Of a stretch of 7,471 bases of DNA, positions 1 to 6,077 are shown piece after piece. Positions within the stretch are counted from its first letter, which is position 1, and every line of letters starts with the position of its first letter. The notes beneath the pieces are model-generated. The model was not told where the DNA came from, did not search any database, and worked only from the letters and a program-made list of their open reading frames with translations. Source of the stretch: Sulfuritalea sp. (lineage in GTDB: Bacteria > Pseudomonadota > Gammaproteobacteria > Burkholderiales > Rhodocyclaceae). The position numbers and the translations under genes are program-made. The stretch is taken from contig JALHNN010000120.1 of NCBI GenBank assembly GCA_022843505.1, forward strand, positions 1 to 7,471, given 5' to 3'.

Positions 1-1499
1 CCGCTTCGGCCGACGCCGCCCAGCTTTACGCAGACAAGCTGAAGGGCGTCAAGGACATCGACGAGATCCGCATCCTTCGCCCTGACGGCCTGGAAGCGTT
101 TCGCGACAACGCAACCATCCGCCAGGTCAATGAATACCGCGACACGGTCGAATTCACGCCGCGGCCGACCGAGGAGGCAATCCGCGTCTTCGCCGCCAAC
201 GACGAAAACTTCAGGCGCGCGATCCAAAGCCAGCAGATGGTTTATTACTATGACAAGCAGCACGACGAGTCCCACCTGACCTTCCTTCTGCCCATCAAGA
301 ACATCGCGCGCTGCAAGCGCTGCCACGGTCGGGACCAGGAGATACTTGGCGTGCTGGAAGTTCGCTCGTCGCTAGACTCCGTGAAGGGGGAGGTCAGGCG
401 CACCTGGCTGCAATCCCTGCTGGTGCTGGGGGTCGCACTGGCCACTGCCTTGGTAGTGGCCGCCGCGGTGCTGCGGCGCTATATCGTGCGCCCGATCGAA
501 GTCGTGTCGCAGGCGATGTCGCGGGTCGCCGCCGGCGACCTCGAGCAGCGCATTCCCGTCCTCGGGCGCGACGAACTTTCCACTCTGGCGCTCAGTTTCA
601 ACACCCTCACCGAGGAGCTGCGCGCCCGCCATGCCGGCTTCAATACCGAGCACAACAAGCTGCAGACCATCCTGATGAGCACCGACGAAGGCATCGTCGT
701 CACCGACAGCACCGATGCCATCGTGCTGGTCAACCCGGCGGCGGAAAAGCTGCTCGGCAAGCCCGCCGCCGAGATCATCGCGGCGGGGCTGCTGCATCTC
801 TTCGACGATCCGGAGCGCATCGAGTCCGCGCTGGAACGCGGTGGCATCGTCAGTGCCGCCGACATATTCATCTTCCGCAAGCAATACCTCGCCGTCTACG
901 CCTCGACCCTCAGCGGAGAAGACGGGAACATGCTCGGGCATGCGGTGCTGATCCGCAACATGACCGAGGAAAAGCGCCTCGAACAGCGCCTGCGCGAGCT
1001 TTCCAACACGGACCCGCTGACCGGCCTCTGCAACCGCCGCGCCCTCGACGAAGCCTTGAACCAGGAGTTCGGCCTGGCCCTCGAGCAGGGGCGGGATCTG
1101 GTCGTGATGATGTTCGACATCGACCACTTCAAGAAATTCAACGATACCTACGGCCACGACCAGGGCGACCGCGTACTGAAGGAATTCGCCGTCGTCGCGC
1201 TTTCCTGCGTGCGCGAGGATCTGGATATCCTCTGTCGCTTCGGCGGCGAGGAATTCACCCTCATCGCGCGCGAAACCTCCCAGGAAGGGGGAATGATCCT
1301 GGCCGAACGCATCCGCCTCGCCGTCGCCGCCATGACCGTCGACGGCCTGCGCGTCACCACCAGCATCGGGGTGGCCGGCATCCGCGAAAGCGGCGCCCGC
1401 GCCCCCATGCAACTGATCGAACGCGCCGACGCCGCGCTCTACGATGCCAAGCGCGCAGGGCGCAACCGGGTCGCAGAGGCGGTGCGGGACGACGCATGA
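1..1499 (+). CDS. Membrane diguanylate cyclase with haem-c sensor, HAMP, PAS and GGDEF domains (5' truncated)
   Basis: Predicted to make c-di-GMP from two GTP in response to a periplasmic signal. The frame is open from base 3, so the start lies off the left edge; an internal ATG at 237 is not the start, because the 78 codons before it align with the sensor of the next gene. Visible residues number 498. In order they show the C-terminal part of a periplasmic sensor, a CKRCH haem-c attachment motif (residues 104-108), a transmembrane helix (about 136-158), HAMP (about 159-212), PAS (about 218-320) and GGDEF (about 330-495). The cyclase domain keeps FDIDHFKKFNDTYGHDQGD and the GGEEF active site (414-418), so it should be active. 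At the inhibitory-site position there is ExxD instead of RxxD, so product inhibition is probably weak. The first membrane helix is presumably in the missing part. It overlaps its downstream paralogue by 4 bases. The signal is unknown; redox, NO, CO or O2 at a haem is inference. Confidence 0.93.
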   Translation, partial: ASADAAQLYADKLKGVKDIDEIRILRPDGLEAFRDNATIRQVNEYRDTVEFTPRPTEEAIRVFAANDENFRRAIQSQQMVYYYDKQHDESHLTFLLPIKNIARCKRCHGRDQEILGVLEVRSSLDSVKGEVRRTWLQSLLVLGVALATALVVAAAVLRRYIVRPIEVVSQAMSRVAAGDLEQRIPVLGRDELSTLALSFNTLTEELRARHAGFNTEHNKLQTILMSTDEGIVVTDSTDAIVLVNPAAEKLLGKPAAEIIAAGLLHLFDDPERIESALERGGIVSAADIFIFRKQYLAVYASTLSGEDGNMLGHAVLIRNMTEEKRLEQRLRELSNTDPLTGLCNRRALDEALNQEFGLALEQGRDLVVMMFDIDHFKKFNDTYGHDQGDRVLKEFAVVALSCVREDLDILCRFGGEEFTLIARETSQEGGMILAERIRLAVAAMTVDGLRVTTSIGVAGIRESGARAPMQLIERADAALYDAKRAGRNRVAEAVRDDA

Positions 1500-3172
1500 T
1501 GCACTTCCACCACATCGGCCATCGCCTGCTGGCATCGGTCGGCAGCGTCGTCATCCTCGGCATCGTCATCATCACCGTCACCTATGCAATGCGCCAGGAA
1601 AAGGCCTCGCTGCACCAGAACGAGGCCGCGCTGGCACTGGTGGCGGACAGCGTCACCGAAGGCCTGGCGGCGCTCATGGAGGGCGGCCACTCCAAGGTCG
1701 CGCCGGATTTTGCCGAACGCCTCAACAAGGTGCCGAACATCCTCGACTACCGCATCATCCGCGTCGACGGCACCCAGGCTTTCATCGACAACCGGACCTT
1801 CGAGCAGGTCAGGCAGCGCAATGAAAGTTTCGAATTCATTCCGCGCAGTGCCGAGCCCGTGCAGGTGGTGGCGGCCGCCGACCCCAATCTCGAACGCCTG
1901 CGCAGCACAGGGCAGCGCGTCTTCCATTACCACATGAAACCGGGCGGCGAGCGCCTGGTGACGGTGTTCAGCCCGATCCGCAACGAAGAGGCCTGCCACA
2001 AGTGCCACGGCAGGGACGCGCCCTTGCGCGGCGCCCTGAGCTTCACCGTGTCGATGAAGGAGGTAGACGACAACGTCGTGCGCACCTGGCAATTCTCGCT
2101 CCTGGTGATCGCCGCCGCACTGCTCGGCAGCGTTTCGCTGATCTACTGGTTCGCGCAGCGCACGGTGGTCACCCATCTGCGCTCCTTCCTCGGCGCCATG
2201 GAAGCCGTCACCGCGGGCGACAACTCGCTGCGCCTGGCGGCGACGCGACGCGACGAAATCGGCGACATGGGCCGCGCCTTCAACCACATGAACGAGAACC
2301 TGCTGGAAACCTGGCAGCGCCTCGGCGAGGAGCGGAACAAGCTCAATACCGTGATCCACAGCGCCAGCACCGGCATCGTCGTCACCGACGCCGCACAGCG
2401 CATCGTCCTGGTGAACCGGGCCGCGGAACTGATCCTCGAGCGCAGCGCGAGCGAGATCACGGACCGCGGCTTCCTCGGCCTGTTCGACGACGCCGACTGG
2501 ATGCAGGCCCGGCTCGGCAATGCCGCCGCGCAATCCGCGGCCGGCCTGCGCGACTGGAAGGGAAAGACGCTCTCGGTCCAGGCTTCGACCATCCGCAACA
2601 GCGAAGGCGGAGTCATCGGTTCGGCGGCGCTGATCCGCGACATCACCGAGGAAAAGCGGATGGAGGCGAAGCTGGAGCAACAGGCCATCACCGATACCCT
2701 GACCGGGATCTTCAACCGGCGCCACTTCAACGAGGTCCTCACCACCGAGTACAAGCGCTGGCGGCGCTACGGCCAACCCTTCTCGGTGATGATGATCGAC
2801 GTCGACCATTTCAAGAAGTTCAACGACACCCACGGACACGACTGCGGCGACCACGTGCTTGCCGCCATCGGCCGGGTCCTCCTCGAAATCTCCGCCCCGG
2901 CGCAGATTCCCTGCCGCTACGGCGGCGAGGAAATGATCGTCGTCATGCCCGGCGTGGTCGAGGACGGCGGCATGGAACTGGCCGAAACCGTGCGCAGCCG
3001 CATTTCCCAGCTCGTGATCGACGGCCTGCAGGTGACCGTCAGCATCGGCGTCGCCGGCCTGCCCGGACACGCGGCCGACGATGGTGACGCCCTGGTCAAA
3101 CTCGCCGACGACGCGCTCTACACGGCAAAGGAAGGCGGCCGAAACCAGGTCTGCCGGGCCGCGCCGGGCTAG
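1496..3172 (+). CDS. Membrane diguanylate cyclase with haem-c sensor, HAMP, PAS and GGDEF domains (GGEEM variant)
   Basis: Complete 558-residue paralogue of the upstream gene. It has an N-terminal transmembrane helix (about 10-31), a periplasmic sensor (about 32-197) with CHKCH at 167-171, a second helix (about 198-220), HAMP (about 217-270), PAS (about 282-385) and GGDEF (about 396-556). The sensor shares a recognisable pattern with its neighbour: an RVDG/RPDG turn, a VEFTPR/FEFIPR strand, then CXXCHGRD shortly before the membrane. Histidines and a methionine around 144-147 are candidates for the distal haem ligand. Metal-binding and GTP-binding segments (IDVDHFKKFNDTHGHDCGD) are intact. The active-site loop reads GGEEM (476-480), with Met replacing the usual Phe, and the RxxD inhibitory site is absent (AxxQ at 467-470). 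The start ATG sits in the ATGA overlap with the previous stop; a second ATG follows at once. No strong Shine-Dalgarno is visible, so translational coupling is likely. Cyclase activity is probable but not certain. Confidence 0.93.
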   Translation: MMHFHHIGHRLLASVGSVVILGIVIITVTYAMRQEKASLHQNEAALALVADSVTEGLAALMEGGHSKVAPDFAERLNKVPNILDYRIIRVDGTQAFIDNRTFEQVRQRNESFEFIPRSAEPVQVVAAADPNLERLRSTGQRVFHYHMKPGGERLVTVFSPIRNEEACHKCHGRDAPLRGALSFTVSMKEVDDNVVRTWQFSLLVIAAALLGSVSLIYWFAQRTVVTHLRSFLGAMEAVTAGDNSLRLAATRRDEIGDMGRAFNHMNENLLETWQRLGEERNKLNTVIHSASTGIVVTDAAQRIVLVNRAAELILERSASEITDRGFLGLFDDADWMQARLGNAAAQSAAGLRDWKGKTLSVQASTIRNSEGGVIGSAALIRDITEEKRMEAKLEQQAITDTLTGIFNRRHFNEVLTTEYKRWRRYGQPFSVMMIDVDHFKKFNDTHGHDCGDHVLAAIGRVLLEISAPAQIPCRYGGEEMIVVMPGVVEDGGMELAETVRSRISQLVIDGLQVTVSIGVAGLPGHAADDGDALVKLADDALYTAKEGGRNQVCRAAPG

Positions 3173-3229
3173 CGGAACAAATACCCGGACGGCGCGTTAC
3201 CATTCGCCCTGACTTGGACGATGGGCGCA

Positions 3230-4192
3230 ATGATCAGAACGGGAATCGACCTTGGCGGCAGCAAAATCGAGATCGCTTCCTTCGGTGACGGCGGCGACCT
3301 GCTGCTGCGAGAGCGGGTGGCGACCCCGCAGGGCGACTATGCGGGCACGGTGGAGGCTATTGTGTCGCTGGTGGCGCAGGCGGAGGCGAAAGTTATGTCC
3401 CTGCACGCCAGGGACGGTATCCACCCGGACGGCGCCCGCGGCACGGTGGGCATCGGCATCCCGGGCGCAGAATCGCGCCTGACCGGACGAATCAAGAACG
3501 CCAACTCCACCTGCCTGATCGGCAGGCCGCTCAAGGCCGATCTGGAACGCGCCCTGGGCCGCGAAGTGCGCCTCGCCAACGATGCCAACTGCTTCGCGCT
3601 GTCCGAGGCCGTCGACGGCGCCGGGGCGGGCGCGGACGTGGTGTTCGGCGTCATCCTCGGCACCGGGGTCGGCGGCGGCATCGTGGTCCACGGCCGCGTC
3701 CTCCGCGGGGCAAATTCCATCGCCGGCGAATGGGGCCACAACCCGCTGCCGGGCGAACACCACGAGGATGTCTGCTACTGCGGGCGCAAAGGCTGCATCG
3801 AGCTCTACCTTTCCGGGCCGGGCATGAGTGCCGACCATCGCCGTGTCACCGGCGCCCTCCGGGTGGATACCGTCCCTGGCGCTGTCGCGCTGGGACATAA
3901 CTTTTCCGCCGACGAGATCGTCCGCCGCGCGGCGGCAGGCGACAGCGATTGCGAGGCCACGCTGCAGCGCTATGAAGCCCGCCTGGCGCGAGCGCTGGGC
4001 GGCGTGATCAACATCCTCGATCCGGATGCCATCGTGCTTGGCGGCGGCCTGTCGAACATCGACCGGCTCTATGAAAACGTGCCGCGCCTGTGGGCCGCGC
4101 ACATATTCTCCGACCACGTGGCGACACGGCTGCTGAAACACCGCCACGGCGACTCGTCCGGCGTCCGGGGGGCGGCATGGCTGTGGCCCTGA
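3230..4192 (+). CDS. mak: ROK-family fructokinase (Mak-like) carrying two repeat-derived inserts
   Basis: Predicted cytosolic sugar kinase that phosphorylates fructose (possibly mannose) with ATP. The best remembered match is E. coli Mak: shared stretches include KNANST, REVRLANDANC, SEAVDGA, GEWGHNPLP, NILDPD.IVLGGG and GDSSGVRGAAWLWP. The phosphate loop DLGGSK is at residues 7-12, the catalytic Asp is in NDAN (Asp118), and the ROK zinc site is CYCGRKGCIE (182-191) with His170. The 320-residue length exceeds the roughly 302 of E. coli Mak mainly because of extra segments near residues 54-69 and 209-225, each encoded by one copy of a palindromic repeat (3386-3436 and 3851-3909). Both inserts keep the frame and lack stops, and all catalytic and zinc residues remain, so the enzyme may still fold. 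Another ATG at 3221 would add MGA; 3230 was preferred because MIRTGIDLGGSK matches the family N-terminus. Neither start has a clear ribosome site. Substrate could differ within the ROK family. Confidence 0.9.
   Translation: MIRTGIDLGGSKIEIASFGDGGDLLLRERVATPQGDYAGTVEAIVSLVAQAEAKVMSLHARDGIHPDGARGTVGIGIPGAESRLTGRIKNANSTCLIGRPLKADLERALGREVRLANDANCFALSEAVDGAGAGADVVFGVILGTGVGGGIVVHGRVLRGANSIAGEWGHNPLPGEHHEDVCYCGRKGCIELYLSGPGMSADHRRVTGALRVDTVPGAVALGHNFSADEIVRRAAAGDSDCEATLQRYEARLARALGGVINILDPDAIVLGGGLSNIDRLYENVPRLWAAHIFSDHVATRLLKHRHGDSSGVRGAAWLWP
3386..3436 (+). repeat. Palindromic repeat element, copy 1 (in-frame inside mak)
   Basis: This 51-base stretch matches, as reverse complement, the second copy at 3851-3909. 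Shared blocks are aaagttatgtccc on the left and gccagggacggtatccaccc on the right, followed by gga, one mismatch, and ggcgcc. In the centre gtccctg (3397-3403) and cagggac (3409-3415) form a 7-base-pair stem with a five-base loop. Read in the mak frame it encodes residues from KVMS to HPDGA. E. coli Mak (recalled) has about 12 fewer residues here, between the AE-containing helix and RGTVG.GIPG. The exact boundaries of the inserted DNA are uncertain; the net excess of about 36 bases suggests the core is roughly from aagttatg to tccaccc. Confidence 0.85.
3851..3909 (-). repeat. Palindromic repeat element, copy 2 (inverted, in-frame inside mak)
   Basis: Inverted partner of copy 1, about 415 bases downstream in the same gene. 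The outer blocks are nearly identical to copy 1, with one mismatch in the 30 bases ending in ggcgcc. The hairpin tip differs and is six bases longer. Its stem is gtccc (3872-3876) with gggac (3892-3896), an internal bulge, then gcgc/gcgc closing a tgtc loop. Because it lies in the opposite orientation, mak reads the other strand of the element and gains an unrelated peptide, running from ALRVDTVPG to ALGHNF. E. coli Mak has about 14 fewer residues here, between its RRLSG and SEII segments, which fits the six-base difference from copy 1. Confidence 0.85.
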
Positions 4193-4860
4193 TCGCACCG
4201 CTGGGGGTCGGCGGCCTGTTCACCGGCCGCATCGGCATCCTGCCCGGCGAGAGCCGCGGCAGCGCCATCGCCAAGCAGGCGCTGGCCGGCCCGGTACGCA
4301 TCGGCCCCGAGGGGCTGGAAGGCGACGAACACGCCGATCCGCGCGCCCACGGCGGCTCCGAGAAAGCCGTGCACCTGTTCCCCGTCGAACACTACGAGGC
4401 GCTGGCGCTGGCCTTCCCCGAGGCGCACCACCTGCATCCGGGCGGCCTCGGCGAGAACATCTCCACCCGCGGGCTGACCGAGGAGAACACCTGCATCGGC
4501 GACGTCTTCGCGCTCGGCACGGCGCGCCTGCAGGTCGCCCAGCCGCGCACGCCGTGCTGGAAGATCGATGCCCGCTGCGGCGTCGAGGGCGTCGCCGCCC
4601 ATGTCGCGCAGCACGGCATCGCCGGCTGGTATTTTCGCGTCCTCGCCCCCGGCGAGTGCCGGACCGGCGATGCCCTGGTCCATCTCGAGCGGCCCGTGGG
4701 CGCGGTCAGCCTCGCCCGCTTCAACCGCACGGTCGCCGACCATCGCCCCGCCCTGGTCGCGCTCGAGCGCATGGCCGCCGCCCCCGGCCTGACGCCGGAG
4801 TGGGCGCGGCGCATCCGCGAGCGCATGGCCCGCCTGCAGAACTTAGGGGGCGGCACATGA
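4177..4860 (+). CDS. yiiM: YiiM-like MOSC-domain protein (molybdenum-cofactor enzyme)
   Basis: A 227-residue protein that closely follows E. coli YiiM (about 224 residues), a cytosolic molybdenum-cofactor enzyme linked to reduction of N-hydroxylated bases such as 6-hydroxylaminopurine. Visible family signatures are GLEGDEHADPRAHGG (residues 47-61), FPVEHYE (68-74), GLGENISTRGLTEENT (90-105), GDVF (108-111) and QPRTPCWKID (122-131). Cys127 in PRTPC is the expected molybdenum ligand of MOSC proteins. The C-terminal region with the AAPGLTPEW segment matches the YiiM-specific extension. ATG 4177 was chosen over an in-frame ATG at 4090 because it gives the family length and follows a G-rich ribosome-site-like run (4167-4172). 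It overlaps the mak stop by 16 bases and its own stop overlaps the MFS start by ATGA, pointing to a single transcript. The physiological substrate here is inferred from the family only. Confidence 0.9.
   Translation: MAVALIAPLGVGGLFTGRIGILPGESRGSAIAKQALAGPVRIGPEGLEGDEHADPRAHGGSEKAVHLFPVEHYEALALAFPEAHHLHPGGLGENISTRGLTEENTCIGDVFALGTARLQVAQPRTPCWKIDARCGVEGVAAHVAQHGIAGWYFRVLAPGECRTGDALVHLERPVGAVSLARFNRTVADHRPALVALERMAAAPGLTPEWARRIRERMARLQNLGGGT
4845..4850 (+). promoter_or_regulatory. Ribosome binding site of the MFS gene
   Basis: The run aggggg lies six bases before ATG 4857 and inside the end of the yiiM gene. It supports ATG 4857 as the transporter start, rather than the much longer upstream open frame, and fits coupled translation across the ATGA overlap. 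Confidence 0.6.
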
Positions 4861-6056
4861 ACCTCTGGTTGAGGATCTTCCTGCCCTTCGCCGCCGGGTA
4901 TTACTTTTCCTACTTCCTGCGCAACGTCAATGCGGTGATCGCGCCCGAGCTGACGCGCGATCTGGGGGTCTCCGCCGCTGACTTGGGCCTCTTGACCAGC
5001 GCCTACCTGCTCGCCTTCGGCGCCGTGCAACTGCCGCTGGGCCTGGCGCTCGACCGCTGGGGTGCGCGCCGCGTCGAGGCCGCACTGCTGCTGGTCGCCG
5101 CGGCCGGTTGCGCCCTGTTCGCCCTCGGCACGACGCTGACCCACCTGGCCGTCGCCCGGGCGCTGATCGGGCTGGGGGTTTCGGCCTGCCTGATGGCCTC
5201 GTTCAAGGCCTTCGGCCAGTGGTTCGGCACCGAGCGCCAGGCCTCGCTCAATGCCGCGATCATGGCGGCGGGGGGCCTCGGCGCGCTGACGGCGTCGACA
5301 CCGCTCTCCTGGGCGATCCCGGCTTTCGGCTGGCGCGGCGTCTTCGTCGCCCTCGCGGTGGCCGGGCTGGCTGTCGCCGCGGGCATCTTCAGCACCCCGG
5401 AAAAAGCCGCCGCCGGCAGCTCGGCGCCTTTCCGCCGGCAGGTCGCCGGCCTGGTCGGGGTCCTGACCAGCCGGGCCTTCTGGCGCTATGCGCCGCAATC
5501 GACCCTGATCATCGGCGGTTTCATGGCACTGCAGGGGCTTTGGGCCGTGCCCTGGCTGATGAACGTCTCCGGCCTTTCGCGCGAGATGGCGGCCCACCAC
5601 CTGCTGCTGATGGCTGGCGGCATGCTCGCCGGCTTCCTCGCCATCGCCTTCGGCGTTGCACCGCTGGCGAAGCGCGGCCTCGGTGCCGACAGGCTGCTGA
5701 CCTGGGGCATGGGACTGGGCCTGGCGGCGACCTTGCTGATCGTGCTCGGCATCGGTCCGAGCGAATTGCTGTGGCTGTCCCTGGGCCTGGTGTTCTCGGT
5801 GGGCAACCTCGCCTACGCCCTGTTGCAGGCGAACTACGGACCCGAGCTGGCAGGCCGGGTCAATACCGCGCTGAACCTGATGGTCTTCGCCGGCGCCTTC
5901 GCCATCCAGTGGGGTTTCGGCGCCGCCGTCGACGCCCTGCGCGCCGCCGGCCATGCTCCGCCGGCGGCCTACCAGATCAGTTTCGGCGGCCTGCTGGCGC
6001 TGCAGTTCGCCAGCTGGGTCTGGTTCCTGCCGACGGCGAAACGGCCCGCGGCGTAG
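4857..6056 (+). CDS. MFS transporter, substrate unknown
   Basis: A 399-residue integral membrane protein of usual MFS size with about 12 hydrophobic segments, beginning with MNLWLRIFLPFAAGYYFSYF. The loop between helices 2 and 3 carries an MFS motif A form, GLALDRWGARRVEA (residues 62-75), with the conserved Asp-Arg and Arg-Arg pairs. A helix 4 segment, ARALIGLGVSACLMASFKAF, resembles the R-rich motif B region. A polar central loop (about residues 180-200) separates the two six-helix halves. The substrate cannot be told from sequence; the N-terminal NVNAVIAPELTRDLG pattern is seen in proteobacterial MFS proteins of unassigned function. The gene starts within the yiiM stop (ATGA overlap), so it is probably co-expressed with yiiM and mak. 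A role in exporting or importing a metabolite tied to those two genes is only inference from position. Confidence 0.88.
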   Translation: MNLWLRIFLPFAAGYYFSYFLRNVNAVIAPELTRDLGVSAADLGLLTSAYLLAFGAVQLPLGLALDRWGARRVEAALLLVAAAGCALFALGTTLTHLAVARALIGLGVSACLMASFKAFGQWFGTERQASLNAAIMAAGGLGALTASTPLSWAIPAFGWRGVFVALAVAGLAVAAGIFSTPEKAAAGSSAPFRRQVAGLVGVLTSRAFWRYAPQSTLIIGGFMALQGLWAVPWLMNVSGLSREMAAHHLLLMAGGMLAGFLAIAFGVAPLAKRGLGADRLLTWGMGLGLAATLLIVLGIGPSELLWLSLGLVFSVGNLAYALLQANYGPELAGRVNTALNLMVFAGAFAIQWGFGAAVDALRAAGHAPPAAYQISFGGLLALQFASWVWFLPTAKRPAA

Positions 6057-6077
6057 TCCGGGCCGCCGCGGCGCGGC

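Noticed and set aside
372..3070. Long antisense open frames (372-1535 and 1439-3070, minus strand) opposite the two cyclases
   Set aside because: They lie opposite well-supported domain-bearing genes, run at the codon-bias phase expected in GC-rich DNA, and their translations are low-complexity Gly/Ala/Asp/His-rich with no recognisable domain.
2002..3087. 361-residue plus-strand frame inside the second cyclase
   Set aside because: The Arg/Pro-rich translation is typical of an out-of-phase reading of a GC-rich gene and has no family features.
3183..3195. The 13-mer acccggacggcgc upstream of mak, identical to the end of repeat copy 1 (3423-3435)
   Set aside because: It lacks the hairpin and the aagttatgtccc arm, and a 13-base GC-rich match is expected by chance in a window this size.
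3173..3229. Possible promoter or terminator in the short gap between the cyclase gene and mak
   Set aside because: No convincing -35/-10 pair, hairpin with T-run or clear Shine-Dalgarno could be seen in the gap, so neither can be supported.
4554..4856. N-terminal extension of the MFS frame upstream of ATG 4857
   Set aside because: It overlaps yiiM out of phase, is Arg/Pro-rich and non-membrane-like, and a good ribosome site precedes ATG 4857.
4392..5954. 520-residue minus-strand frame opposite yiiM and the MFS gene
   Set aside because: It is Gln/Gly/Arg/Ala-rich and lacks domains, while the opposite strand encodes clear YiiM and MFS proteins.
6062..6077. GC hairpin (gccgc/gcggc with a six-base loop) between the convergent MFS and priA stops, as a bidirectional terminator
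   Set aside because: The stem is only five pairs and neither strand has a following T-run; such stems are common by chance in this composition.
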